DNA from: JANRKF01 sp033763575
Lineage (GTDB): Bacteria > Pseudomonadota > Alphaproteobacteria > Rickettsiales > SXRF01
DNA length: 64,000 nt
NCBI GenBank assembly: GCA_033763575.1
Contig: JANRKF010000035.1
Location: forward strand, 1-64,000
Reading direction: 5' to 3'
The notes below the pieces were generated by a model. The model saw only the letters and a list, made by a program, of their open reading frames with translations, was not told the DNA's origin and made no database searches. The position numbers and the translations under genes were made by a program. Positions 24,845 through 34,671 of the stretch are shown here, in pieces (within the stretch, counting starts at the first letter, position 1; each line of letters opens with the position of its first letter).

Positions 24845-26557
24845 CTAACTCCCCACCCCCGTCTCTTCCGCCGTGCGGGTGAGGGCATAGTCTTCCGCCC
24901 GGAAAATATCGATAATCCGGTTGATTTCCAGTTCGTTAATTCCGATCGATTTGAGCAGCGCCCCGCCCATCTGCAGGCTCACCTCGAACATCTCGGCGAC
25001 CGCGAGCGTGGCCCCGGCGCGTTCCAGCTTCTGCACCTGTTCGAGGTTTTTAGCGCGGGCGATAATGGGGATTTCGTTGTTCAGGTCGCGGACGGTGGCG
25101 ATGGTCTGCAGCGCCACGCGGGTGTCGCTATGGGTGATGATGAGGGCGCGGGCGCGCTTGATGCCGAGCGCCGAGAGCACATGGGCGCGGGCCGAATCGC
25201 CGTAATAGACCGGCGTGCCGATTTTGCGTTCACGCGAGACCATGTAGCTGTCCATATCGATGGCGACATAGGAGATATTCTCGTTTTCCAGAAGGTCGGA
25301 AACGGTGTGGCCGACACGGCCATAACCGCAGATGATGACGTGCTGGCTTAAATCGAGTGTCTCTTCTAGCAGGTGCTGCGGGTCGGTTGGCGTCTGTTTT
25401 TCCAGCTTGTGGGCGAGGAAATTGCCCAGCTCGGCGGCCAGCGGCGTGAGCGCCATGCTGACGGTGACAGTCACCAGCAGGATCTGGTTCAAATCCACCG
25501 GAATCAGATTATATTCACCCGCCAGCGAGAACAGCACAAAAGCGAATTCGCCGCCCTGCGAAAGCAGCAGCCCGGCATGGATCGACGAGCCGAGGCTGAA
25601 ATTAAACGCACGGCAGAGCACGATGATGATGAATGCTTTCGCCGCCATCAGCGCAACGGTGAGGCCGATGATGCTTATGAATTGATCGAGCAGCATACTG
25701 ACGTTGAGCGACATGCCGACCGTCATGAAAAACAGCCCGAGCAGCAACCCTTTAAACGGCAGAATATCGGCTTCCACCTGATGCTTGAATTCCGTTTCGG
25801 CAACCAGCAGCCCGGCCATGAACGCGCCGAGCGCGGCGGAAAGCCCGGCGCTGTGGGTAAGCCACGCTACACCGAGGACCACGAAAATAGTGGTGGCGGT
25901 GAACAACTCGGTATGTTCCAGCGACGCGATAAAACGAAAAAGCGGCCGCAGCACCAGGCGACCCAGTATGAAAATAATCGCCAGCCCGATCACCGCTTTG
26001 GCGGCGGCGGTGCCCAGCGCCTCTCCCAGCGCCCCGCTGTTGCTTCCCAATGCCGTGACAAAGACGAGCAGGGGAATGACGGCCAGATCCTGCAGGATGA
26101 GCGCCGCGAGCGCGAGCCGCCCGACCTGCGAGGCTTTTTCATTTTGCTCGGCCAGCACCTGCAGCACGATGGCGGTGGAAGAAAGGGCGAGGCCGCCGCC
26201 GATAATCAGCGCGATTTCGATGTTACCATTGTAATAGGTGAAGAGCGCTCCAATCATGAGCGCGGTGATGATGACCTGCAGGCTGCCAAAACCGAACACA
26301 TGCTTGCGCATGCTGCGAAGACGCTCGAACGACAATTCCAACCCGATCAGGAACAGCAAAAACACAATGCCGAACTCGGCGAAACCGGCGGTCGGGCCGA
26401 CATCGCTGATGAGGGAGAATCCGTAAGGGCCGATCGCCGTGCCCGCCACCAGGTAGCCGAGCACCGGGCTTAATTTCAGCGCACGGAACAGCCCCACCAT
26501 CAGCACGGCGGCGCTCAGCAGGATGACAATCTCGGTCAGGTGGATGGAGTGTTGCAT
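24845..26557 (-). CDS. CPA2 family cation:proton antiporter with TrkA-N domain
   Basis: The 570-residue protein has about twelve membrane helices (residues 5-380) of the Na+/H+ exchanger fold, with family stretches GYLVAGTAIGPYGFSLI, LFLIGLELSFERL, GGLALSSTAIVLQVL and LLLSQGGEFAFVLF, followed by a cytoplasmic TrkA-N Rossmann domain (HVIICGYGRVGHTVSDLLE). It resembles KefB/KefC and YbaL potassium efflux systems. No KefF/KefG partner is adjacent. The TrkA-N domain probably binds a nucleotide or a glutathione adduct that gates transport. The last residues run to a stop at 24845, slightly beyond the Rossmann core. Confidence 0.9.
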   Translation of the reverse strand: MQHSIHLTEIVILLSAAVLMVGLFRALKLSPVLGYLVAGTAIGPYGFSLISDVGPTAGFAEFGIVFLLFLIGLELSFERLRSMRKHVFGFGSLQVIITALMIGALFTYYNGNIEIALIIGGGLALSSTAIVLQVLAEQNEKASQVGRLALAALILQDLAVIPLLVFVTALGSNSGALGEALGTAAAKAVIGLAIIFILGRLVLRPLFRFIASLEHTELFTATTIFVVLGVAWLTHSAGLSAALGAFMAGLLVAETEFKHQVEADILPFKGLLLGLFFMTVGMSLNVSMLLDQFISIIGLTVALMAAKAFIIIVLCRAFNFSLGSSIHAGLLLSQGGEFAFVLFSLAGEYNLIPVDLNQILLVTVTVSMALTPLAAELGNFLAHKLEKQTPTDPQHLLEETLDLSQHVIICGYGRVGHTVSDLLENENISYVAIDMDSYMVSRERKIGTPVYYGDSARAHVLSALGIKRARALIITHSDTRVALQTIATVRDLNNEIPIIARAKNLEQVQKLERAGATLAVAEMFEVSLQMGGALLKSIGINELEINRIIDIFRAEDYALTRTAEETGVGS

Positions 26558-26970
26558 GGCCCTTTAGGATAGTAGCAGAGTGAAAAAAAATCGCTAAGAT
26601 TGTGGGTCTTATTCCTCTCATTGGATAGGCAATATTTGCCTATATATTGAATAATTGAGGGGGCGTGACGAACAAGTTGTACACAAAGCCGCAGCCAATC
26701 TCGTTGTCGCATAAATTATTCGTAAACGCAACCCTATTCTCGTTTACGATTACATATATATCGTTATAAAACAGCATATTGTATGTATGCCCATTTTTTG
26801 TGCAATCCGCCACATCTCCAAGCTGGGCGGTATTCTTGATTTACCGTGGAAACACTGCACACATACTTATCCACAGGAATCGTGGACAAATATTCCAGTG
26901 TGGCGGATTGTATCATCATTGGATTCGTTTGCCATGTTGAAATCTCGCGGATGACCTATAGATTGCTGGT
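26558..26970. promoter_or_regulatory. AT-rich structured intergenic region with DnaA-box-like sites
   Basis: This 413-base gap separates the divergent antiporter and uvrC genes and holds no gene. It contains a perfect DnaA box TTATCCACA (26867-26875) facing GTGGACAA (26882-26889), a near-match TTGTACACA (26677-26685), a 9-base inverted repeat TCGTAAACG/CGTTTACGA (26720-26749), and an outer 12-base inverted repeat CAATCCGCCACA/TGTGGCGGATTG (26803-26814, 26899-26910) that encloses the DnaA-box pair. An AT-rich stretch lies at about 26700-26790. It could be a replication-related or DnaA-regulated site as well as the promoter region of both genes. Confidence 0.5.
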
Positions 26971-28821
26971 ATGGAAGAAGCTCATCATTCGCTGGAGCAG
27001 GGTCGCGATGTCATCCGCCGCACCCTCGCCGAACTGCCGCAAACGCCCGGCGTATACCGCATGCTCGATAAGGACGGCAAGGCGCTGTATGTCGGCAAGG
27101 CCAAGCATCTCAAAAACCGCGTGGCGAATTATGTGAATGCGGGTGCGCTCAATACGCGGCTGCAACGGATGGTATCGCTTACGACATCGATGGAAATCAT
27201 CACCACGCGCTCCGAGGCCGAGGCGTTGCTGCTGGAAGCGAACCTGATTAAAAAACACATGCCGCGCTATAATATCCTGCTGCGCGACGATAAATCCTTT
27301 CCGTATATCATGCTTTCCGGCGACCATCCGTTTCCGCGCATCGCCAAGCATCGCGGCAGCACCGCCGCCAAGGGGAAATATTTCGGGCCGTTCGTCTCGG
27401 CTGGTGCGGTGGACGAAACCATCGTATTTTTGCAGAAGGCGTTCCTGCTCCGCCCCTGCTCGGATAATATTTTCAAGAATCGCACGCGGCCCTGCCTGCA
27501 ATACCAGATTAAACGTTGCAGCGCGCCCTGCGTCAGGAAAATCAGTGAGGCGGATTATGCAAAACTCGTCACCCAGGCCGAATATTTCCTGAAGGGAAAA
27601 TCGCAGGAGGTGCAGCAGGAGCTGGTCGCGCAGATGCAGGAGCTGAGCCTTAACATGCTGTTTGAAAAAGCCAGCGTCATCCGCGACCGCATCAAGGCGC
27701 TCAACCAGATCCAGCAAGGTCAGGCGGTCAGCGGGCAGGGGCTGGGCGACGCCGATGTGATCGCGCTCGCGCGCGACGCTGCGATGGCCTGCATCCAGCT
27801 TTTTTCCTTCCGCAGCGGGCGCAATTACGGCAGCAAATGTTTTTTCCCGCAGCATACGATGGATAGCTCCGACAGCGACATCCTCACCCATTTCATCGGC
27901 CAGTTTTACCAGAAACAGCCGGTGCCCCCGCTCCTGCTGATAAGCCACCTGCTCGATGAGACGACACTGATGGAAGAGGCGCTGCGGCTGCATGCCCAGC
28001 ATAAGATCGATATTGTGATGCCGCTGAAAGGCAGCAAGCGTGAGGTGGTGGAGCAGGCGCTGCGTAATGCGCAGGAGGCGCTCGCACGGCATCTGGCCGT
28101 CAATGTATCGCAGCGTGAAGTGGTCAAAAAACTACGCGACGTGATGAGCATGGAGGAAGCGCCCGACCGCATCGAAATCTATGATAACAGCCATATCAGC
28201 GGCACCGATGCCGTGGGCGCGATGGTGGTGGCCGCCCGCGACGGCTTTGTCAAAAACGCCTATCGCACGTTCAATATCAAGAATGAAGAGCTCACCCCCG
28301 GCGATGATTATGCCATGATGCGCGAGGTGCTCACCCGCCGTTTCAATCGCCTGCAGACGGAGGAGGGGGATGCGAATCGTCCCGACCTGGTGCTGATCGA
28401 TGGCGGTGCCGAACATCTCAAGGTCGCTGAACGGGTTTTCGAGGAGCTTGGCGTGCAGGGCATAACGCTCGCCGCCATTGCCAAAGGTGCCGACCGCAAT
28501 GCCGGGCGTGAATGGTTCCATCTGCCGAATAAAGCGCCGTTCCAACTGCCGGTCGATGACCCGGTACTGCATTACCTGCAGCGGCTGCGCGACGAGGCGC
28601 ACCGCTTCGCCATCGGCACCCATCGCAACAAGCGCAGCAAGACCATGCAGGTCTCAACACTCGATGAAATTCCCGCCGTGGGCGCCGTGCGTAAAAAAGC
28701 ATTGCTTGCACATTTCGGATCGGTGCGCGGTTTAAGCGGCGCCAGCATCGACGACATCGCCAAAGTGCCGGGCATCAGCAAGACGCTGGCGAAGATGATC
28801 TACGATTATTTTCATTCGTAG
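26971..28821 (+). CDS. uvrC: UvrABC excinuclease subunit C
   Basis: UvrC makes the two incisions in nucleotide excision repair. The 616-residue protein has the N-terminal GIY-YIG nuclease (TPGVYRMLDKDGKALYVGKAKHLKNRVANY), the cysteine-rich RPCLQYQIKRCSAPC, a UVR motif (LNMLFEKASVIRDRIKAL), the RNase H-like 5' nuclease domain (IEIYDNSHISGTDAVGAMVV and LVLIDGGAEHL), and two helix-hairpin-helix motifs at the C-terminus (IPAVGAVRKKALLAHFG and KVPGISKTLAKMI). Full length. Its promoter lies in the AT-rich region upstream. The stop is followed immediately by a 120-base palindrome. Confidence 0.97.
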   Translation: MEEAHHSLEQGRDVIRRTLAELPQTPGVYRMLDKDGKALYVGKAKHLKNRVANYVNAGALNTRLQRMVSLTTSMEIITTRSEAEALLLEANLIKKHMPRYNILLRDDKSFPYIMLSGDHPFPRIAKHRGSTAAKGKYFGPFVSAGAVDETIVFLQKAFLLRPCSDNIFKNRTRPCLQYQIKRCSAPCVRKISEADYAKLVTQAEYFLKGKSQEVQQELVAQMQELSLNMLFEKASVIRDRIKALNQIQQGQAVSGQGLGDADVIALARDAAMACIQLFSFRSGRNYGSKCFFPQHTMDSSDSDILTHFIGQFYQKQPVPPLLLISHLLDETTLMEEALRLHAQHKIDIVMPLKGSKREVVEQALRNAQEALARHLAVNVSQREVVKKLRDVMSMEEAPDRIEIYDNSHISGTDAVGAMVVAARDGFVKNAYRTFNIKNEELTPGDDYAMMREVLTRRFNRLQTEEGDANRPDLVLIDGGAEHLKVAERVFEELGVQGITLAAIAKGADRNAGREWFHLPNKAPFQLPVDDPVLHYLQRLRDEAHRFAIGTHRNKRSKTMQVSTLDEIPAVGAVRKKALLAHFGSVRGLSGASIDDIAKVPGISKTLAKMIYDYFHS

Positions 28822-28941
28822 GAAGCACGCAGCGATGGCAAAACGCTTAGTTTCCTAGGCTTTCAATGCGCACGTAGCGCTGCTACGCTTGCGCTTGAAA
28901 TGCTCGGAACCGTCGCTTGTTTGCACATCGCTGCGCGCTTC
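28822..28941. repeat. 120-base imperfect palindrome after uvrC
   Basis: The outer arms GAAGCACGCAGCGATG and CATCGCTGCGCGCTTC pair almost perfectly. The middle CGTAG/CTACG, GCGC/GCGC and TTTCAA/TTGAAA steps also pair, so the whole segment can fold into one long hairpin. It starts one base after the uvrC stop. It resembles ERIC- or BOX-type intergenic repeat units and could be mobilised or act as a transcript-end structure. Confidence 0.7.
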
Positions 28942-28960
28942 GTGGGTGAGGAGGCAATAA

Positions 28961-28992
28961 AAAACCCTCCCGCTTTTCAGCGGGAGGGTTTT
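28961..28992 (-). terminator. Rho-independent terminator of the phasin gene
   Basis: A 13-base-pair stem (AAAACCCTCCCGC / GCGGGAGGGTTTT) with loop TTTTCA. On the minus strand the stem is followed by a T-rich run (TTTTTTATT), so it ends transcription of the phasin gene, whose stop lies about 40 bases upstream. The opposite strand has a shorter T tail, so it may also terminate uvrC transcripts. Confidence 0.85.
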
Positions 28993-29030
28993 GAACCCGG
29001 GCCCCTCAGCAAGTGTGGGGCTTGGAAAAG

Positions 29031-29453
29031 TTACGCCGATTTTTTCTTGGTCGCAGGAGCGGCAACGCCGGAAGCTTTGCTCAGCTCTTCGATGCTTTCC
29101 GAAGCGCGGCTGGTCACTACGTCGAAAATTTCGAAGCAGGATTTAGCGGCCATTTCGGATACTTCGCGCAGGTTGGACAGTGCGTTTTCAAACGCGCCTT
29201 TCGCGTAAGCGGCTTGCTTGGCGATGTTGGTTTCAGGGGTGCCGCTGGTGAAAATATCTTTCGATGCTTTCAGCGCGCCTTCCACGGTTTCACGAGCGAT
29301 TTCGGCCTGACGGCGGGAAATGGCCTGTACGTTTTCTACCATGGCCTGGCTTGCTTCCGAAGCAGCCTCCATGTTACGGCGCTGGGTGGTCAATACTTGG
29401 TTATAGTCAAAATTGTTTTTGAACATATCGGCGAATGCGTTAGCATAATTCAT
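29031..29453 (-). CDS. Phasin family protein
   Basis: The product from the ATG at 29453 is 140 residues; AAGGAGA sits eight bases upstream, so I prefer it to the longer frame starting at 29471. The sequence is an uninterrupted amphipathic helix pattern (RRNMEAASEASQAMVENVQAISRRQAEIARE, then a central Thr/Pro break near TSGTPETN) ending in an Ala/Lys-rich tail (APATKKKSA). This is the phasin pattern; such proteins coat polyhydroxyalkanoate granules. No PHA synthase is adjacent, so a granule role is inference from the family. Confidence 0.85.
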   Translation of the reverse strand: MNYANAFADMFKNNFDYNQVLTTQRRNMEAASEASQAMVENVQAISRRQAEIARETVEGALKASKDIFTSGTPETNIAKQAAYAKGAFENALSNLREVSEMAAKSCFEIFDVVTSRASESIEELSKASGVAAPATKKKSA

Positions 29454-29560
29454 AGGGTTTCTCCTTGGCACTGCTTGATTGCAGGATGGCCCGGAATATA
29501 AGGCATTCTGCGCCCCCCGTCAACAAAAATGTTGCACTGCACAAATGGCTGAAAAACCAA

Positions 29561-31267
<1,707 letters not shown>

Positions 31268-31583
31268 TTTCCACCCGTTTCGCGCAGCATGAGAACGCGC
31301 ACGATAGTCCATCATCGGCGATTATGGTTAATTTAACGTATGATATATCATAATATTTAGTTAAATTTTATAGCTGTTGCATTTGTAATATTAACATACA
31401 TGGCATTGATTAATAAGAATAGTGGTGCTATATTATCAGGGGTTAATTTTTTGTTCATTGTAAAAAATACTTGCGCCACGCTTCGTGCTTGTGTTATCGC
31501 GGTGGCGTTGTATAAGCATCCTCCCGCACTTTGCTAGGTGTGCGGGGCGTCGCGCATCTACGAATGCAGGCGTTTCTTGGTGA
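31268..31583. promoter_or_regulatory. Intergenic region with nested palindromes
   Basis: This 316-base gap contains no credible gene. It holds a perfect 14-base palindrome TATGATATATCATA (31339-31352) inside an outer inverted repeat AATTTAAC/GTTAAATT (31330-31337, 31360-31367), a likely protein-binding site about 70 bases upstream of the kinase start. The right part should hold the tRNA promoter. Confidence 0.45.
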
Positions 31584-31660
31584 CGCGGGGTGGAGCAGCC
31601 CGGTAGCTCGTTAGGCTCATAACCTAAAGGTCGTCGGTTCAAATCCGGCCCCCGCAACCA
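31584..31660 (+). tRNA. Initiator tRNA-fMet (anticodon CAU)
   Basis: A 77-base tRNA with the initiator hallmark C1×A72 mismatch (CGCGGGG ... CCCCGCA), D-arm GGAGCAGCCCGGTAGCTCG, anticodon loop CTCATAA and encoded CCA. The anticodon stem reads TTAGG/CCTAA, so the first of the usual three consecutive G–C pairs (29:41) is A–U here; 30:40 and 31:39 remain G–C. The prophage integrase lies immediately to the right and its reading frame enters the 3' part of this gene. Confidence 0.95.
31617..31660. other. Candidate attL within the tRNA-fMet 3' part
   Basis: The 3' portion of the initiator tRNA, from the anticodon to CCA, is shared with the C-terminal codons of the serine integrase. This suggests that the phage attachment region lies here or just to the right. 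The exact crossover cannot be placed because the other end of the prophage (attR) is outside the window. Confidence 0.45.
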
Positions 31661-33266
31661 ACATTTTCGAACTCCCTCCCAGGAGCGCGGCATAATCACC
31701 TTCGATCTCGGCCGCCAGGCCATCCCCTTCAAAAGGCATCAGTTTAATTTGCCCGCCGGTGAGCACCTTTAGCTGCTCCCTGGCTTCGGCCACATGCTCG
31801 GGTTTAAGGCTGCTTAGGTTGCCTACAAATTCGCGGTATCGATCCAAGGCGCGCGGCACCAGGTTCAAAATCTCGGCCGCCGGCGGAGTCGCGGTTTTAA
31901 GTGTAAGCTGCAGCCGGCGCTTTTCATGCTCGGCCTTTTGGATTTCTTCTGTGATGGATGGCAATGCCGCGCCGGATTTGATAAAGCCCAGCAGGTTTTT
32001 CAATTCATTTTCGAGCTGCCGCAATCTATTTTCCAGCTGCTTACGCTCGGCAGCGCATGCCTCCTCGATTTCACCGATCAGAAGATTGCAGTCCTTTAGG
32101 AATTGGTCGGTTGCTTTTCGTGATAGCAGCTCCTCCTTGATGCCGCGGAGTAGTATTGCCTCTGCAATATCCTTGCGAACGCTTATTTTATTGCTGCAGG
32201 CGTGTGGTCCGCGTTCCTTATTTTTAGCGCATCCGTAATAATTCTTTCCTACCACGGTATAATTACTGCCGCATTGGCCGCATTTCATTAGGCCCGCCAA
32301 CAGCAGGTGCTTCGATCCGGCGCCGGTGCTTTTGGAGCGGCCGCCTGGATTGTCCGTGGTTTTTTTAATTGCCAGCTGGCGATCGCATTTTTCTTGCCAT
32401 AGTTCATCCGATATAATGCGCAGCTCTGGCTTGTCAACGATGACATAATCGCTTTGTTCCCGCATCACTGGCAGTCGTTTACCCTCCGGGGTTTTAGTCC
32501 ATTCGCGGCGATTCCACACCATTTTGCCGATATAGATCTGATTATTGAGCAATCCAGTGTTTCGTTTCATATCGCCATAGATAGCGCTGCGCGCCCAGGT
32601 ACTGCCGCGCGGCGAAGGCACGCCCAGCTCGTTGAGCTTCGCTGCAATCCACAAAGGAGGATGCCCGGCCGCAAACCACTCAAAGATCTGCAATACCCAT
32701 TTCGCCTGATCTGGATCCACCTCGCGTTCTACGGCGAGCACGAGCGGTCGGCCGAACTCATCCAATCTGGCGGGGTCATAAATTGGCTTGCGCTTGTAGC
32801 CATAAACGCCGCCGCCGGCACTCATGCCGGCGCGGGCTTTTCCAGCCATGCCGCGATGTGTTTTCGCGCGCAGGTCATCGATATAAATATCGTTTACGAT
32901 GCCGCGAACGCCGGCCTGCAGCTTATAACTTTTATCATTGCTGTCGAAGCCATCGGATATAGCGATCACACGCTGCCGGCGAAACTTGAACTCGCGGATA
33001 ATGCTTTGTGTTTCTATATTATCGCGGGAAAGTCTGGATAAATCGTCAACAATAAGAACGTCAAAATCACCGCGCACCGCTGCCTCGAGCATTAGCTGAT
33101 ATCCTGGGCGCAGGCGATTTGTGCCGGTGATCGCTCTATCTTCGAAGCGTGAAACTACTACGAAATTAAGCCGATCGGCCAAGCGTTCGCAGTTGTAAAA
33201 CTGATCGGCGATTGACGTATCACGCTGCTTATCGCTGCTGTATCGTGCGTAAAGAGCTGCTCTCAT
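31617..33266 (-). CDS. Large serine integrase
   Basis: The 549-residue recombinase has the resolvase-type catalytic domain with nucleophile Ser10 in YARYSSDKQRDTS, and VLIVDDLSRLSRD near residue 75. A recombinase domain (residues about 150-280) and a zinc ribbon (CGQCGSNY ... YYGC ... HAC, about 320-355) follow, then a coiled coil (about 395-460). It would integrate the phage by site-specific recombination without host factors. The last residues (VAGAGFEPTTFRL) are read from the 3' half of the initiator tRNA gene, with the TGA stop formed opposite the anticodon. The native C-terminus in the free phage may therefore differ. Confidence 0.93.
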   Translation of the reverse strand: MRAALYARYSSDKQRDTSIADQFYNCERLADRLNFVVVSRFEDRAITGTNRLRPGYQLMLEAAVRGDFDVLIVDDLSRLSRDNIETQSIIREFKFRRQRVIAISDGFDSNDKSYKLQAGVRGIVNDIYIDDLRAKTHRGMAGKARAGMSAGGGVYGYKRKPIYDPARLDEFGRPLVLAVEREVDPDQAKWVLQIFEWFAAGHPPLWIAAKLNELGVPSPRGSTWARSAIYGDMKRNTGLLNNQIYIGKMVWNRREWTKTPEGKRLPVMREQSDYVIVDKPELRIISDELWQEKCDRQLAIKKTTDNPGGRSKSTGAGSKHLLLAGLMKCGQCGSNYTVVGKNYYGCAKNKERGPHACSNKISVRKDIAEAILLRGIKEELLSRKATDQFLKDCNLLIGEIEEACAAERKQLENRLRQLENELKNLLGFIKSGAALPSITEEIQKAEHEKRRLQLTLKTATPPAAEILNLVPRALDRYREFVGNLSSLKPEHVAEAREQLKVLTGGQIKLMPFEGDGLAAEIEGDYAALLGGSSKMLVAGAGFEPTTFRL

Positions 33267-33390
33267 TTTCCAAATCTTTTTTTGATAATTCCTGACGATA
33301 GTCTTCCACTACCGCTTTGGCAATAATGTGAATTAAGCCTTTGAGCGGTGGAGCAATATAGGGTTGAGCGACTGCTTTGGGATTAGCCAT
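33229..33390 (-). CDS. Small hypothetical protein upstream of the integrase
   Basis: A 53-residue frame (MANPKAVAQPYIAPPLKG, then LIHIIAKAVVEDYRQELSKKDL) starts at 33390, overlaps the stop of the upstream membrane-protein gene by eight bases and the integrase start by 38 bases. This tight packing on the same strand supports a real gene. Similar small helical proteins are found directly before serine recombinase genes in other elements; a role as accessory or directionality factor is speculation. Confidence 0.5.
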   Translation of the reverse strand: MANPKAVAQPYIAPPLKGLIHIIAKAVVEDYRQELSKKDLENESSSLRTIQQR

Positions 33391-33577
33391 GCCGCTTCCT
33401 TTTCCGTCGCCGGCCGCCTCTTATTTTTTTCGTGGTCAGCCTGGACATAACAATCAGGATTTCCAGGTCGGTAATGCATTTGAGTGCTATACTCACGCTC
33501 GCAGACGCAACGGCAAAGCCGCCGATCAGCAGCCAGGTTATAACGCCGGTCCAGTAAAAGAACGACTCAAGCGTCAT
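33383..33577 (-). CDS. Small membrane protein
   Basis: A 64-residue protein with one or two hydrophobic segments (FFYWTGVITWLLIGGFAVAS and VSIALKCITDLEILIVM) and a very basic tail (TTKKIRGGRRRKRKRHG). An AAAGGA site precedes the ATG. The start overlaps the end of the upstream gene by 11 bases. The position among early phage genes suggests a host-takeover or exclusion function, but nothing specific is visible. Confidence 0.6.
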   Translation of the reverse strand: MTLESFFYWTGVITWLLIGGFAVASASVSIALKCITDLEILIVMSRLTTKKIRGGRRRKRKRHG

Positions 33578-33977
33578 GTTTTTTTATTCCTTTCTTATGT
33601 GCTTCCGAAATGCCGCTGTAATTGACGACGTCGCCGCCCATCAAATTAGCAATGGTCATCGCCGCACCTAGGCGGTGTTGCTCCTCAAATATCATCTGAA
33701 TAAGTGAGCCGACTGCGAGGGCAGTAAATTGCGCGATATCCGTTAGCAACTCGCAGGGATGCCTGCCCTTAGCCTGTTCGCTTCTCGCCGCTTCGATGAC
33801 GGCGGAAACGATGATCTTGGAAATGCGCAGGCGGCTTTCTGCGCGTTGCCGCTCGGCCGGTGTCATCTTGTCGAGCTCATCCTTGGTAAAGGAAGATTCA
33901 ATGGTCTGCGTCATCCAGGCCTCGTAATCTTCGGCCCGCGGCCCATCGCCTATTAATTGCTGCCACATCGCAATCAT
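33567..33977 (-). CDS. Hypothetical phage protein
   Basis: The product from the ATG at 33977 has 136 residues (MIAMWQQLIGDGPRAEDYEAWM ...). It is helical, with a charged middle (TKDELDKMTPAERQRAESRLRISK) and a C-terminal Gly/His/Lys-rich tail. The start overlaps the stop of the upstream 56-residue gene (ATGA), indicating coupled translation. I do not recognise the family. Confidence 0.65.
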   Translation of the reverse strand: MIAMWQQLIGDGPRAEDYEAWMTQTIESSFTKDELDKMTPAERQRAESRLRISKIIVSAVIEAARSEQAKGRHPCELLTDIAQFTALAVGSLIQMIFEEQHRLGAAMTIANLMGGDVVNYSGISEAHKKGIKKHDA

Positions 33978-34144
33978 GCGTCCTCTGCACAATCTTTATG
34001 AATGTCCGCGAAGGCTTTCATGATGCCCGCGGCAAAATCCAGCCGCTTGCCGGTGATGAGGGAAAGGGGTTCTGTTTCCTTGCACCGATCGCAGCGCATT
34101 TCTTGCTTTTTCGCATCCAAAACAACCCATGCGCATTTACTCAT
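33974..34144 (-). CDS. Small Cys-pair protein
   Basis: A 56-residue frame (MSKCAWVVLDAKKQEMRCDR, then CKETEPLSLITGKRLDF ...) with a CxxC pair at residues about 18-21. Both ends overlap neighbouring genes through ATGA junctions, a strong sign of a real coupled gene. It could be half of a zinc-binding knuckle; function unknown. Confidence 0.6.
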   Translation of the reverse strand: MSKCAWVVLDAKKQEMRCDRCKETEPLSLITGKRLDFAAGIMKAFADIHKDCAEDA

Positions 34145-34671
34145 GCTGCCCTCTCTCGGATAATTGTTGCCGGAAAGGCAATTTTTAAGTGGCCTATGAT
34201 CTGCTGGCCGGCCGGCACTTTGATGCCGAAATCTTTCTCAAACTGCTCACCGCCCACGAGTGCGGCCATAACCATATGCCCGGCAGGGAATGGCTGCGGC
34301 TGGATGCCTAATTTGCGAATGTGCGGGCAGCGCGCGCCGGCGAGCTCTGCGCAGGCCTTATGGACCGGCGCCTCCGTAGTCACCCAAAACTTTGCGCCCA
34401 GGTGTTTGATATATTCGCCCATGGCAAACATCCAGCGATCGCCTGGCGTGGTTCGTTGGCCGCAGACGGTGCATATCATGCGCATTACCGACATGCGCTG
34501 CCGGACCATGTGCGGATCCGCGAACATCGGCTTGCCGTTTCCTGGTGAAGTCGGTTGCCATACAGCGAGTTTTCCATTCGCCCAGCGGCATGGCCGCAGT
34601 TCAAAGCGATCCTCGCCCGTCCAGGCGGCATTCCAAGGCACGTCTCGACCGATGACGAGGGCATTGGTCAT
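34141..34671 (-). CDS. Hypothetical phage protein with CxxC motif
   Basis: The 176-residue protein starts MTNALVIGRDVPWNAAW and contains a CTVCGQRTTPGDRWMFAMG segment near residue 65, with further cysteines in KACAELAGARCPHIRKL, together a plausible zinc site. The C-terminal part is hydrophobic but not clearly membrane-spanning. It overlaps the ParB-like gene upstream (ATGA) and the 56-residue gene downstream, so it is part of the coupled leftward operon. Function unknown. Confidence 0.65.
   Translation of the reverse strand: MTNALVIGRDVPWNAAWTGEDRFELRPCRWANGKLAVWQPTSPGNGKPMFADPHMVRQRMSVMRMICTVCGQRTTPGDRWMFAMGEYIKHLGAKFWVTTEAPVHKACAELAGARCPHIRKLGIQPQPFPAGHMVMAALVGGEQFEKDFGIKVPAGQQIIGHLKIAFPATIIRERAA

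Noticed and set aside
31436..31732. 98-codon minus-strand frame across the initiator tRNA (contains DLNRRPLGYEPNELPGCSTP)
   Set aside because: This is the well-known spurious frame antisense to a tRNA gene; the peptide is simply the tRNA complement.
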